A stretch of DNA of 64,000 nt, taken from an uncultured Oscillospiraceae bacterium (GTDB lineage Bacteria; Bacillota; Clostridia; Oscillospirales; Oscillospiraceae). The position numbers were made by a program, and so were the translations under genes. This document shows, piece after piece, positions 51,205 to 60,441 of this stretch. The stretch lies in the NCBI GenBank assembly GCA_944385415.1, contig CALWXC010000014.1, forward strand, positions 1 to 64,000, read 5' to 3'. Every line of letters starts with the position of its first letter. Position 1 is the first letter of the stretch. The notes beneath the pieces are model-generated. The model was given only the letters and a program-made list of their open reading frames with translations, had not been told where the DNA came from and did no database searches.

Positions 51205-53472
51205 TCACCTTCCAAACAGTTTTCTCAGGGGGTTGATACTCGGTTGCTGGGTGGAAACGGCGGCAAAATTGGGCACCGTCAAATCATAGACGTATTCGCC
51301 AATCTGCTGCTCATGGATATAGTCCGGCGGGAAAAATTTTTCCACGCACTCAAAGCCTGTGGGGATAAACAGCAGCACATCGAAGCCCATGCGGTTCAGC
51401 AGCGCCACCACAATGCTTTCCTCCAGATTCAGCACCTGCTCCGTGGGATTGATCAGCAGGAGCTTGGGGTTCTTTTTGGTAAAGTCAAACTTCTGCACCA
51501 TGCGCAAGACCGCCTTGGGCAGGTTCAGCGCCGTGGAAAGGATCGTGTATTCGGTTCCGTTCTGCCAGGTACCGGCGATGATCTTTTGGTCCAGTAAACA
51601 CTGCACCTGATCCAGCAGGAACTCCTGCATCTCCTTCCGCAGAATCCCATAGGGGTACGATTTGTGGTTCCGGATTTTGTCCCGCAGCAGCTTGCCGTTT
51701 TTCAAGAATTGGGTCACAAAGGGCTTGATGGGGTTTTCATCGGTGGGAGACAGCCACGGGAGCCGGTCCACCAAAACCGTATCGGGGGTCAGAAGCTTTT
51801 TGATCTCGCTCCAATACCGCCGGACGTCCCCGTCCTTGACGCCGCACACCTTTTCCAGCAGCACCGGCACCGTCACCCGGTCACCGGACACCGAAAAGGA
51901 GGGGCGATATTTCAGTTCCTGGTCCCACAGCAGGGCGATTTCCTCGTACATGGTCTGTAATGTGACGGCTTCGGCCCTGGCGTACTGCTGATTGCGGTAC
52001 ATACCGGAATCCTGATACATCACAGAATCCAGGTCCCGCTCCGCCTGGTAGGCAGCGGTTGCCACCCGCCGTTGGGAGGAGGCCGTGGGGAACGTCTCCA
52101 TGGGCAGAGAATCGTCATAGGTCAGTCGCAGCAATGCCGGGTCTTCCAGCACCGGCACCGCGGCCCGGTTGGGCACCAGTACCAGCACATCCACCGGCAG
52201 CCGGGCCAGCAGCCGGAGAAACAGCGCTTCATTCCGGCTGCCGCAGTTGCCGAACAGCAGGAACACCGGCACCTGTCCCGGCGTCCACGCAGGGAACAGC
52301 GTCTGTTGGTACCGTTTCAGCCAGACCAGCAGATACACCGCCCGGTTGGTCAATTTCAGCAGGGACCCGTCCGGGGCCTGTCCCTCCTCCAGGAGCAGAT
52401 CCACAAAGCCCTTGACCATAAGCCGCTGCAATTCCGCCTGGGCCGGATAGCGGAGGTTCTGGGAAAGGCCCAGAATCATCTGGTCCAGCGTCGTATAATT
52501 CTGCCGCCGGATGGCGGCGATTTCCTCCGGCGTGGGGGCCGGAATGGCCTGGTCCACCAGACAGATGGGACGTTCCGACCGCTCCAATTCCTGATAGAAT
52601 GCAAAGAGATCATTGGAAAACAGCAGCCGGTCCTCCACACCGTGCTGCAAGAGAAAGGCGTTGTAAAAGAGATGGGGGTCCTCTCCACGGGCTGGCGGCG
52701 CCGTCAGCACCTCCCGCAGGGCGGGCGACCGCATCCAGGCGTTGGTACACGGCTGGAGCGTGGGCAGCGTGCCATACAGCCGCTGGCGGTTCCAATCCTG
52801 TTCCAGTTCCTTCTGCACCCATTTCAGCGTAAACCAATCGGGAAACGGGGTGGGATTGGTCTGTGGCAGCCGGGTGGAGCACTGGTCCGCCGGGTCTGCC
52901 CGGCGGTATTGCTCTACATCCCGGCACACCATCAGGATATCCGCCCCGGCTCCAGCCAAAATGGTCAGCAGCTGCAATTCGTAGGCACTCACCGCGCCAT
53001 CATAGAGAATTTTTGGCAAGCGGTCCTGGCCCAGCGCCGCCAGAATCCGTTCAAATTTGAAATACAGCCAGCAGAGGTATTTGACATAGGCATTGTGGAG
53101 CATGTTCTCGTTTTTGCCCTGACGGGCCAGGGAGTCCAGCATGGCGTCCATAGACGCCACAATGTTCCCCCGCTGGGCCGGAGACAGCCGGGGCAGCCAC
53201 CGGCGGAGCTGGTCGTCCATAAACGGCCGGTTCCGCTGAAATCCGTTCCCCAGCATTTCCTGGAAGTACGCAAGGTTTTCCGGCGTGGGATTGGGAATGC
53301 GCCCGTCGATGATAACGCCGTTCTGCCGGGCCTCCTGATAAAACCCTTTGACCCCCTTGGGCAGATCCTCGGTAAACCCTTCCACCCGTACAAAATAGAC
53401 GCACGGCGCCCGCCGTTGGGAAAGGGGTGTTAAAAAGTCGTTAAGTTTTGATAAAGTTCCAAGTTGAAACAT
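51205..53472 (-). CDS. YceG-like (YceG_bac) Ter-cluster protein
   Basis: A 755-residue soluble protein of the family linked to TelA and TerD in Firmicutes; no activity is known. Two similar Rossmann-like segments are seen: ILYDGAVSAYELQLLTILAG (about 155-188) and LLLINPTEQVLNLEESIVV near the C-terminus, each followed by a D(I/V)L strand. A third such segment is in the trypsin fusion at the other end of the cluster. Start ATG 53472 is chosen for AGGG five bases upstream; ATG 53493 is possible. It is first in the operon. Confidence 0.85.
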   Translation of the reverse strand: MFQLGTLSKLNDFLTPLSQRRAPCVYFVRVEGFTEDLPKGVKGFYQEARQNGVIIDGRIPNPTPENLAYFQEMLGNGFQRNRPFMDDQLRRWLPRLSPAQRGNIVASMDAMLDSLARQGKNENMLHNAYVKYLCWLYFKFERILAALGQDRLPKILYDGAVSAYELQLLTILAGAGADILMVCRDVEQYRRADPADQCSTRLPQTNPTPFPDWFTLKWVQKELEQDWNRQRLYGTLPTLQPCTNAWMRSPALREVLTAPPARGEDPHLFYNAFLLQHGVEDRLLFSNDLFAFYQELERSERPICLVDQAIPAPTPEEIAAIRRQNYTTLDQMILGLSQNLRYPAQAELQRLMVKGFVDLLLEEGQAPDGSLLKLTNRAVYLLVWLKRYQQTLFPAWTPGQVPVFLLFGNCGSRNEALFLRLLARLPVDVLVLVPNRAAVPVLEDPALLRLTYDDSLPMETFPTASSQRRVATAAYQAERDLDSVMYQDSGMYRNQQYARAEAVTLQTMYEEIALLWDQELKYRPSFSVSGDRVTVPVLLEKVCGVKDGDVRRYWSEIKKLLTPDTVLVDRLPWLSPTDENPIKPFVTQFLKNGKLLRDKIRNHKSYPYGILRKEMQEFLLDQVQCLLDQKIIAGTWQNGTEYTILSTALNLPKAVLRMVQKFDFTKKNPKLLLINPTEQVLNLEESIVVALLNRMGFDVLLFIPTGFECVEKFFPPDYIHEQQIGEYVYDLTVPNFAAVSTQQPSINPLRKLFGR

Positions 53473-53608
53473 AGCGGCCCTATTCTTTCCCATGCGCAAT
53501 TACTGCAACAAAAAAGCATGTAATTGCTGTGTTTCATCCTCAAAAGCATCGCAACAGCAAAGATTATATGACAACTTTCAATTACAATCATTTTCCTGAT
53601 TTTTTCCC

Positions 53609-53637
53609 ATTATACTACACCTCATGCCCGTATTCAA
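53609..53637 (-). promoter_or_regulatory. Promoter of the Ter cluster
   Basis: On the minus strand TTGAAT (53637-53632) and TATAAT (53614-53609) are 17 bases apart, giving a leader of about 130 bases before the YceG-like gene. Confidence 0.7.
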
Positions 53638-53692
53638 GCCCGAGTGCGTCTACAAGATCTCGGATGTTTCCAGCGAAGAAGGTAAGAATTAT

Positions 53693-53721
53693 TTTACAAT
53701 TTTCTCTCCATGTGCTACAAT
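53693..53721 (+). promoter_or_regulatory. Promoter of the HpcH-type lyase gene
   Basis: TTTACA (53693-53698) and TACAAT (53716-53721) are 17 bases apart. It is divergent from the Ter cluster promoter within about 80 bases, so the two may be regulated together. Confidence 0.7.
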
Positions 53722-53752
53722 GGGAGAAACTTTGTCTTCCAGGAGGATTCCC

Positions 53753-54778
53753 ATGTTTCACAGCCTTGCCGCATATTCGGTGGGCGCTTTGCTGTACTGT
53801 CCCGCGGGCCTGCACGATTCCATCGTGACCACGCTGCTACACAATGCCATTCCCACGCCGTTTTCCCTGGCCTTCTGCCTGGAGGATACGGTCAACGACG
53901 CCCATTTGGCGGAGGCAGAGGACGCGCTGCTTCGCACCCTGGAACAGATTCAACGCCTGCACGCGGAACACAGCTTCTATCTGCCGCGTATTTTTGTCCG
54001 CATTCGCTCTCCCCTGCACCTGCGTCACATGGCAGACCGCCTGTCCGGTGTCTCCCAGGTGCTCACGGGTTTTATCCTGCCCAAATTCTATACAGACAAC
54101 AGCCAATCGTATTTGGCCGCCATGGAGGACATCTCCCAGACCTCCGAGTTTTTCTATATGCCGATTTTTGAATCCCACGCCATGACGGCCCCCGCCGGAC
54201 GGCTGGAGCAGCTGGCCCGACTGAAGGAGGAACTGGAGCCGGTCTCTGCCCGCATTCTCAATCTGCGGGTGGGCGGCAACGACCTGTCTCATGTCTTCGG
54301 CCTACGCCGGGGCGTCTCCGACACCATTTACGATTTGCAGCCGGTGGCCCGGATTTTGATGGATGTGGTCTCCACCTTCGCTGCCGACTATGTGATTTCC
54401 GGCCCCGTATGGGAGTATTACGCCGGACCGGGCTGGGACACCGGGCTGGAACGGGAGCTGCGTCTCGACGCCCTCAATGGATTTATCGGAAAAACTGTCA
54501 TCCATCCCAAACAAATCCCCATTGTCAACCGCGCTTTGCAGGTGACGGCCCGGGACTACGCCGACGCCCGGAGCATTCTGTCCTGGGATCTGGACAACGC
54601 GCCCATGGTGGCCCGCAGCGTTGACGCCGCCAGAATGAACGAATTTAAAACCCACGCCAACTGGGCCTCCAAAATCCTGGCCCTGGCCCAGATTTACGGC
54701 GTTCGCCCGGAAGACGCCCCGCCGGTCCGGAGAACCGCCGCCGTGAAGCCCGCCGTCAGCCGCCGCGCCGCCCCCTGA
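53753..54778 (+). CDS. HpcH/HpaI aldolase / citrate lyase-like C-C bond lyase of the Ter module
   Basis: A 341-residue TIM-barrel lyase of the type found in Ter biosynthetic modules. Typical parts are FSLAFCLEDTVND (metal-side acidic residues, about 38-50), RIFVRIRSPLHL, FILPKFY, FESHAMTAPAGR, ILNLRVGGNDLSHVFGLRRG and GKTVIHPKQIPIVN. Its product is unknown; it may supply a carbon unit to the nucleoside-like compound. AGGAGG precedes ATG 53753. It is divergent from the main cluster. Confidence 0.87.
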   Translation: MFHSLAAYSVGALLYCPAGLHDSIVTTLLHNAIPTPFSLAFCLEDTVNDAHLAEAEDALLRTLEQIQRLHAEHSFYLPRIFVRIRSPLHLRHMADRLSGVSQVLTGFILPKFYTDNSQSYLAAMEDISQTSEFFYMPIFESHAMTAPAGRLEQLARLKEELEPVSARILNLRVGGNDLSHVFGLRRGVSDTIYDLQPVARILMDVVSTFAADYVISGPVWEYYAGPGWDTGLERELRLDALNGFIGKTVIHPKQIPIVNRALQVTARDYADARSILSWDLDNAPMVARSVDAARMNEFKTHANWASKILALAQIYGVRPEDAPPVRRTAAVKPAVSRRAAP

Positions 54779-54927
54779 GGCGGCGCGGCAAGCACATTCC
54801 CGGCGTATGCCCACGAGCATTCCACGATTTTCAAGATACAGTAGATTTTGCATCAATTCTCTGGTATGATGTTCCGTGGATCATGGGAACTTTATGCCTG
54901 ACAGTCGGCGGAGAGGGGGAACCACTT

Positions 54928-55416
54928 TTGAAAAAGGCTGTCGCGGTTCTGGCGTCGATGCTCTGTTACATCGGCGCGTTTCTGTTGCTCTTTCGCCTTT
55001 CCATGGGGCAAGAGTGGCTGGTATTTCTCTTGGGGACGCCCCTGGTTGCAGCCGCCTATTTTATTCCGGCAGGCGCGATTTTCGCCCGCCGCCTCCACTT
55101 AAATCGCTGGATTCTGTGGCTGTGCATGAACGGCATCGGCGGCCTGTGCGGCTGGGTGATCGTACTGATTCAATACCCCACCCTGTTGCTGAGCGGCTTC
55201 ATTCTGTTGCTGCTGCTGCCAGCCCTGGGCTGTGCCGCCCTGGTGTGGGCCGTGGTGGGGCTGGGCTTTCTCTGCTGGAACCGGCATGCAGCCCGCGCCG
55301 CTTCCGCTCCGGAATCCGTCTCCAGGCCTGCCGCACCCGCACGGCCATCCGGCACATGGGTCGGAAAGCTGAAGATGGTCCGGCTGCTGCAAAACGCCGG
55401 CGTCGGGGCCAACTGA
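54928..55416 (+). CDS. Small integral membrane protein, unrecognised
   Basis: A 162-residue protein with four hydrophobic segments (ASMLCYIGAFLLLFRLSMG; WLVFLLGTPLVAAAYFIPAG; WILWLCMNGIGGLCGWVIVL; LLSGFILLLLLPALGCAALV) and a basic Ala/Pro-rich tail. TTG 54928 is preferred since GAGAGGGGGA lies eight bases upstream; ATG 54883 has no site. It begins a three-gene run with a zinc-ribbon protein and a lipoprotein. No function is inferred. Confidence 0.65.
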   Translation: MKKAVAVLASMLCYIGAFLLLFRLSMGQEWLVFLLGTPLVAAAYFIPAGAIFARRLHLNRWILWLCMNGIGGLCGWVIVLIQYPTLLLSGFILLLLLPALGCAALVWAVVGLGFLCWNRHAARAASAPESVSRPAAPARPSGTWVGKLKMVRLLQNAGVGAN

Positions 55417-55417
55417 T

Positions 55418-55762
55418 ATGGGCCTGTTCCGAAAACTGAAAGCCGTCCTGCGGGATGACTGGTGCGGAACGTGTCAGGTCCCCATGGACACCACCTTTCA
55501 GCGGATTTATACGCTCCCCATGACGGTGGGCCATTACCGTGCCCACAAAAATCCGGCGTATTATCTGGAAAATCTGCGCAGGGTGTCCGGCGAACTCATG
55601 CCCGGCGTGTACGTCTGCGAGCTGACCGCCTACCGGTGCCCCGACTGCGGACGCCGGGTTGTAAGACTTTGTATTTATCTCCCCGTCCGGGGAAATCGAA
55701 AATTTGAGGATACCTATGAATTTACCCACGGAGAACTGGACGAGCTGCTGCGGCAGCCATAG
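55418..55762 (+). CDS. Small zinc-ribbon protein, unrecognised
   Basis: A 114-residue protein with two CxxC pairs (C16-G-T-C19 and CPDC near residue 75), likely one zinc site, and aromatic strands between. It begins one base after the previous stop, so the two are probably translated together. No family is recognised. Confidence 0.7.
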   Translation: MGLFRKLKAVLRDDWCGTCQVPMDTTFQRIYTLPMTVGHYRAHKNPAYYLENLRRVSGELMPGVYVCELTAYRCPDCGRRVVRLCIYLPVRGNRKFEDTYEFTHGELDELLRQP

Positions 55763-55804
55763 CCGGGATTCCCTGGGACTGGGTTCCGTTCAGGAGGAAA
55801 AAGA

Positions 55805-56869
55805 ATGAAGAGAATCACCAAAACCACATTCCCCCGTCTGCTTGGCGCTTGGGTTTTGATCCTGGCGCTTCTGCTGTCCGGCTGTTCCTTCGGCCAGACC
55901 AGCACCGATTCGGACACCGACGGCACCAGCACCTCCGACGATGCCGCCACCACCGATGCCGCTGATACCGCGGAGGAGGAAGCCGATGCCGATCTGCCCG
56001 TTGACTACAGCAAATACAACGCCTATCTGGAAGTGCTCAACAGCGTCTATGAAATGGACGATATGCTGACCGGTTACTTCACTGTGGTGCAGTATCAGCC
56101 GGAGTTTGCCCTGGTCGATGGCGCAGAGTACAGCATGCTGAATGACGTCTTTGACTACTACACCTTCAGCTCCTACATCATGACGGATGCCTTGCGCTAC
56201 TGCGATGAGGACCCCGACTATCCCGAGCAGGATGAGCTGCTGAAGCAGCTGGAGGAGCCCTTCAACACCATGGGCGAAATTCTGAGCGATCTGAGTTGGT
56301 ATATCAGCTATCAGCAGTACGGCGGAGATGATCTGACCGAGGCCGCCGAGCTGCACACCCAGCTCTATGAGGCCGTCGGCGCCTTTGATGAAGTTGCCCT
56401 GCCCTTTATGGAAGCCATGAACGCACTGGACGAAGCCACAGAGGCCGACGAGCTGGAGCGGCTCCAGTCCGAGGGCTGGGACATCGCCTATTACAGCCGG
56501 ATTATGGTCAGCGTCTCCAATGACATTGACACGGAGATCTGGGAGCAGTTGTCCACTGTGGAGACCGGGACCCTGCCCCCGCTGGACATGACCAATCTGG
56601 AGACATTGTACACGGAGCACCAGGAAGCCTATGCCGGTCTGACCGAAGCCCTGGCCGATCCGGAGAGCGTACAGATCGTGTGGCCCGACAGCGTCACCGC
56701 AGATGCCGAAGTGGAGCTTTTCACCACCGCTGCCAACAATGTAAACACCTCCCTGGAGAGCTTTATGACGGCGGCCCGGAACCAGGAGGACTACAGTGAG
56801 TCCTATGACGCCTATTTTACCGCCTGCTCCAAACTGATCGACCTCTACAATTCCATGATTGCCGATTAA
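55805..56869 (+). CDS. DUF3829-like secreted lipoprotein
   Basis: A 354-residue lipoprotein: signal helix GAWVLILALLLSGC with the lipobox cysteine at 26, an acidic Thr/Ser/Asp linker (30-65), then a helical domain (YSKYNAYLEVLNSVYEMDD ... YFTACSKLIDLYNSMIAD) resembling DUF3829. It is anchored on the outer face of the membrane. GGAGG lies before the ATG, and a terminator follows. The function is unknown. Confidence 0.8.
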   Translation: MKRITKTTFPRLLGAWVLILALLLSGCSFGQTSTDSDTDGTSTSDDAATTDAADTAEEEADADLPVDYSKYNAYLEVLNSVYEMDDMLTGYFTVVQYQPEFALVDGAEYSMLNDVFDYYTFSSYIMTDALRYCDEDPDYPEQDELLKQLEEPFNTMGEILSDLSWYISYQQYGGDDLTEAAELHTQLYEAVGAFDEVALPFMEAMNALDEATEADELERLQSEGWDIAYYSRIMVSVSNDIDTEIWEQLSTVETGTLPPLDMTNLETLYTEHQEAYAGLTEALADPESVQIVWPDSVTADAEVELFTTAANNVNTSLESFMTAARNQEDYSESYDAYFTACSKLIDLYNSMIAD

Positions 56870-56878
56870 TCCCCTTTT

Positions 56879-56912
56879 CCCCTCCGAACGCCTGTTCGGA
56901 GGGGCGTTTCAT
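56879..56912 (+). terminator. Terminator after the lipoprotein gene
   Basis: CCCCTCCGAAC-GCCT-GTTCGGAGGGG followed by CGTTTC. The T-run is weak but the stem is 11 bp and perfect. Confidence 0.75.
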
Positions 56913-57031
56913 TGTCTGGGAAAGCGGGACCGGGCCAGGCTGCTTCTGTAAATTGTGGTTGTCTGCTGGGTACTGCGGTGACGCCCGGTTTGAATCGGAC
57001 AGCTACGCGTTTCACGCGTCGGTGTATCTCA

Positions 57032-57194
57032 AGGCAACACCGCATAATTTGGCAAGAGAACTGGGCGAGTCATTTTGCTCCAAATGAAAGTTTGGAAATC
57101 GCAGGAATACTGGATGTATTTCAAAATTTCCAAACTGCACAGTTGGGGCAAAAGGGCCTACCAGGTCCGCAGACACAATTGTGCGGTGTTGCCT
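57032..57194. mobile_element. 163-bp MITE-like element
   Basis: Terminal inverted repeats AGGCAACACCGCA (57032-57044) and TGCGGTGTTGCCT (57182-57194) are perfect over 13 bp, with an extra AATT match inside. An internal inverted repeat AGTTTGGAAAT/ATTTCCAAACT adds structure. No protein is encoded. It has the size and layout of a miniature inverted-repeat element. Flanks share only CA, so a target duplication is unclear. It ends 31 bases before the GIY-YIG gene. Confidence 0.7.
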
Positions 57195-57225
57195 CAACAT
57201 TTAGTCAGAAAAGAGGGTGTTTTTC

Positions 57226-58077
57226 TTGGCATTCAGCAAAACAATCCAACTATATATTTTTGATGGTAATCCCAATGGACGTATTATGTGTGAACTTTCT
57301 AATTGGAATGGACGCGTATATAAAATTTCCAGAAATGAATTGATGGAATTTGCCAAGCGCAGCGACTCAGAATACACGGGGGTTTATTTTCTATTAGGAA
57401 AAGATGACAGCAATTCTGATACCGTGTATATTGGCGAAGCAGAAAAAATGCTGACCCGGTTAAAACAACACTTAAAAGATACCGAATACTGGAATGACTG
57501 CATTGTTGTCATTAGTAAAGATAATTTGCTTAACAAGGCCCATGTAAAGTACCTTGAGAACAAATTTTATTTGCTGGCAAAGGATGCTGAGCGATCTATT
57601 GTGGTCAATAGCAATATTCCAACCTGTTCTTCCATTTCTGAGTATGATGAGGCCATGTTGCAAGAATTCATCAGCAATACAAAACTGCTTGTCAATGCCT
57701 TGGGGTACAAAACCTTTGATACCTTGGAAGATAGTTCCATGAAGCGGCAAAACAATCAAGTTCTTTTTTACATCAAGGCTGCATGCGGTGCTGACGCAAC
57801 CGGTGTAGTTGTCTCTGATGGATTTGCTGTACTAAAAGGCTCTTCCATCGCTATCAACACAGTGCCCAGCATGTCTGCCAACCTATTGCAGCTGAGAACC
57901 AGTCTGATCACAAAAGGTATCATTGACTCAGAATATCGTTTTCTCAAAGATCACATATTCACAAGTCCTTCTTTGGCTGCTGCCGTGGTGATGGGCAGAA
58001 ACGCAAACGGGCGAACAGAATGGAAAACCATTGACAATCGGACCCTAAAGTCTATTGAGGAAGAAGACTTGGGATAA
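57226..58077 (+). CDS. GIY-YIG nuclease family protein with DUF4357
   Basis: A 283-residue protein. The GIY-YIG core has GVYFLLG (52-58), VYIG (67-70), the Arg of LTRLKQH, and the metal Glu in KAHVKYLENKFYLLA. The C-terminal DUF4357 (about 235-275) has SPSLAAAVVMGRNANGRTEWK-like text. Base composition is visibly more AT-rich than in its neighbours, pointing to transfer. Start TTG 57226 follows AAGAGGG at eight bases; GTG 57217 overlaps that site. Such proteins occur in defence and mobile islands, and the target is unknown. Confidence 0.87.
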   Translation: MAFSKTIQLYIFDGNPNGRIMCELSNWNGRVYKISRNELMEFAKRSDSEYTGVYFLLGKDDSNSDTVYIGEAEKMLTRLKQHLKDTEYWNDCIVVISKDNLLNKAHVKYLENKFYLLAKDAERSIVVNSNIPTCSSISEYDEAMLQEFISNTKLLVNALGYKTFDTLEDSSMKRQNNQVLFYIKAACGADATGVVVSDGFAVLKGSSIAINTVPSMSANLLQLRTSLITKGIIDSEYRFLKDHIFTSPSLAAAVVMGRNANGRTEWKTIDNRTLKSIEEEDLG

Positions 58078-58118
58078 TAGCAACCTATAAATTTCCATTC
58101 CGCCAACATGAACAGCGC

Positions 58119-58152
58119 CAAAAAGCCCCCCTTGCAGCGCAAGGGGGCTTGC
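58119..58152 (-). terminator. Terminator of the opp operon
   Basis: AAGCCCCCCTTG and CAAGGGGGCTT pair around CAGCG, with five T residues following on the minus strand. It lies 75 bases after the last gene of the operon. Confidence 0.85.
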
Positions 58153-58226
58153 TGTATGATTGGGGAATTCGCTCCAGAACTGTCGAGGACGCACCGTTTT
58201 ATCAGAAAACGCCGCGCTCCCCTGTC

Positions 58227-58433
58227 TCACAGAAATCGGAAGAAAAACAGGTAGAACACCAGCAGCAATATGGCGACAATGATGAGAAACACCGGCACAA
58301 AAACCGCCAATGCCGCCAAAATCATGGCCAGCCGGTCGTTTTTCTCCAGGGGCAGCTGGGCGCGGTCTTCTTCAAACCGCTCCTCTGCCTCCCGGACATT
58401 GACGACCCGGTTGATCTTTTTCCCAAACAGCAT
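58227..58433 (-). CDS. Small membrane protein at the end of the opp operon
   Basis: A 68-residue protein: a charged N-terminus (REAEERFEEDRAQLPLEK) and one long hydrophobic helix (LAMILAALAVFVPVFLIIVA...) ending in FYLFFFRFL. It lies six bases after oppF and before the operon terminator, so it is co-expressed with the importer. It may be a small accessory subunit; no family is recognised. Confidence 0.72.
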   Translation of the reverse strand: MLFGKKINRVVNVREAEERFEEDRAQLPLEKNDRLAMILAALAVFVPVFLIIVAILLLVFYLFFFRFL

Positions 58434-58439
58434 GGGAAC

Positions 58440-59450
58440 TCACTCCTTATGGTGCAGGGGGTAGTGACAGGCCACATAGTGGTTGTTGCCCACATCAGTC
58501 CACTGGGGAACTTCTTCCTTGCACTTCTGCTGGCAATAGCGGCAGCGGGTATGGAACTTGCAGCCGGAGGGCGGATTGACCGGGCTGGGAATATCGCCTT
58601 CCAGCAGAATGCGCTCCCGCTTGTCGTTCTCGTCCACCACAGGAATGGCCGACAGCAGGGCCTCCGTATAGGGGTGGAGCGTATTGGCGAACAGCTCCTC
58701 TGTGGGAGCCAATTCCACCATATTGCCCAGGTACATGACGCCGATGCGGTCGCTGATATACTTGACCACGCTGAGGTCATGGGTGATGAACAGATAGGTC
58801 AGGTTCTGCTGTTCCTTCAAATCCGAAAGCAGGTTCAGAATCTGGGACTGAATGGACACGTCCAGAGCCGACACGGCCTCGTCACAGACCACAAAGGAGG
58901 GATTCAGAGCCAGGCTGCGGGCGATGCCGATACGCTGGCGCTGGCCGCCGGAGAACTGGTGGGGATAGCGGCCGAACATATAGGTGGCCAGGCCGCAATT
59001 CTCCATGACCTTGAAGATGTAGTCCCGCATGGCCGGGTCGCCGCGCTTGAATACGCCGTGGGAGACGAGCCCCTCACCGATAATCTGGCCCACGGTCATT
59101 CTGGGATTCAGCGAGGAATAGGGGTCCTGGAAAATCAGCTGCAAATCCTTGCGCAGTACGCGCATTTCCTCTTTAGAGAGGCTTTTCAGGTCGATTTCCT
59201 TGCCGTCCTTGTAGTAGAGAACCTGTCCGTCGGTCTGGGGATAGAGCTGCAACAGGGTCCGGCCCAGGGTGGACTTGCCGCAGCCGGACTCGCCCACCAG
59301 ACCCAGCGTTTCACCGGCGTAAATATCCAGGGAAATGCCGTCGTTGGCGCGGACATACCGCTGCTTCTCCCGCAGCTTCGTCTTTTTCACAGGGAAATAC
59401 TGCTTGACGTCCCGGACACGCAGCAGCACCTTACGAGTTTCATTCTGCAT
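58440..59450 (-). CDS. oppF: Oligopeptide/dipeptide ABC importer ATPase OppF/DppF
   Basis: A 336-residue ATPase: Walker A GESGCGKST, signature FSGGQRQRIGIARSL, Walker B FVVCDEAVSALDVS. The C-terminal oligopeptide-transporter extension contains a four-cysteine set (CKFHTRCRYCQQKC), likely an iron-sulfur site as in DppD-type ATPases. It overlaps oppD by 11 bases. It works with OppD to energise peptide uptake. Confidence 0.95.
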   Translation of the reverse strand: MQNETRKVLLRVRDVKQYFPVKKTKLREKQRYVRANDGISLDIYAGETLGLVGESGCGKSTLGRTLLQLYPQTDGQVLYYKDGKEIDLKSLSKEEMRVLRKDLQLIFQDPYSSLNPRMTVGQIIGEGLVSHGVFKRGDPAMRDYIFKVMENCGLATYMFGRYPHQFSGGQRQRIGIARSLALNPSFVVCDEAVSALDVSIQSQILNLLSDLKEQQNLTYLFITHDLSVVKYISDRIGVMYLGNMVELAPTEELFANTLHPYTEALLSAIPVVDENDKRERILLEGDIPSPVNPPSGCKFHTRCRYCQQKCKEEVPQWTDVGNNHYVACHYPLHHKE

Positions 59451-60435
59451 GTTCTTTTCTCACCGCCTTCTCCGGATAGAAGCACCGGATATAATGGTTG
59501 GGGCCGATCTGCTGCAAGGCCGGCTCGCTGGCTTTGCACTTCTCGGTGCAATACTTGCAGCGGGGCGCAAATTTGCAGCCCTCCGGCAGATACAGGGGGT
59601 TGGGCACGGAGCCGGGAATGGCTTCCAGCCGCTGGTCCTTGGGGGTATTCAGCCGGGGAATGGAGATCATCAGACCTTCCGTATAGGGATGGGAATGGGT
59701 GCCGTCGTGGAAAATGGTCTTGGCGTCGGCCTTCTCCACAATCTGTCCGCAGTACATGACCGCCACTTCATCGGCCATCTCGTGAATGACGCCCAAATCG
59801 TGGGTGATGAAGAGAATGGAGGTGCCGGTCTGCTGCTTCAGCTCGTTCATCAGCTTCAGAATCTGCGCCTGGATGGTGACGTCCAGCGCCGTGGTGGGCT
59901 CGTCGGCAATCAGCAGCTTGGGCTTACAGGCCAGGGCCATGGCAATCATGACGCGCTGGCGCATACCGCCGGACAGCTGGAACGGATACTGCTTGGCCAC
60001 CCGCTCCGGGTTGGGAATTTTGACGTCGGCCAGCAGAGACGCGGCCTTTGCATAAGCTGTCTTCTTGTCCAGGTTCTGGTGCAGCCGCAGAACCTCGCCG
60101 ATCTGGCGCTCAATAGTGAACACCGGGTTCAGAGAGGTCATGGGCTCCTGGAAGATGACGGAAATCTCATTGCCACGGATGTGGTGCAGGTCCTTGATGC
60201 TGGCCTCCAGAATGTTGCGGCCGTTGAAGGTGATCTCGCCGCTTTCAATGTAGCCGTTGCCGTCCAGCAGCTTGATGATACTCATGGCCGACACGCTCTT
60301 GCCGGAGCCGGACTCGCCGACGATGCCCAGGGTCTTACCGGCTTCCAGGGAGTAGCTGACATCGTTGACAGCCTTGACGATGCCCTTTTTCGTTTTGAAA
60401 TAAGTATGCAGGTTTTTGACTTCCAACAGACTCAT
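59440..60435 (-). CDS. oppD: Oligopeptide/dipeptide ABC importer ATPase OppD/DppD
   Basis: A 331-residue ATPase: Walker [10 protein letters not shown], signature [15 protein letters not shown], Walker [15 protein letters not shown], and the C-terminal cysteine set [14 protein letters not shown]. It starts six bases after the RCC1-permease gene. Its pairing with oppF and two permeases defines a complete importer. Confidence 0.95.
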   Translation of the reverse strand: MSLLEVKNLHTYFKTKKGIVKAVNDVSYSLEAGKTLGIVGESGSGKSVSAMSIIKLLDGNGYIESGEITFNGRNILEASIKDLHHIRGNEISVIFQEPMTSLNPVFTIERQIGEVLRLHQNLDKKTAYAKAASLLADVKIPNPERVAKQYPFQLSGGMRQRVMIAMALACKPKLLIADEPTTALDVTIQAQILKLMNELKQQTGTSILFITHDLGVIHEMADEVAVMYCGQIVEKADAKTIFHDGTHSHPYTEGLMISIPRLNTPKDQRLEAIPGSVPNPLYLPEGCKFAPRCKYCTEKCKASEPALQQIGPNHYIRCFYPEKAVRKEHAE

Positions 60436-60441
60436 GGCTTG

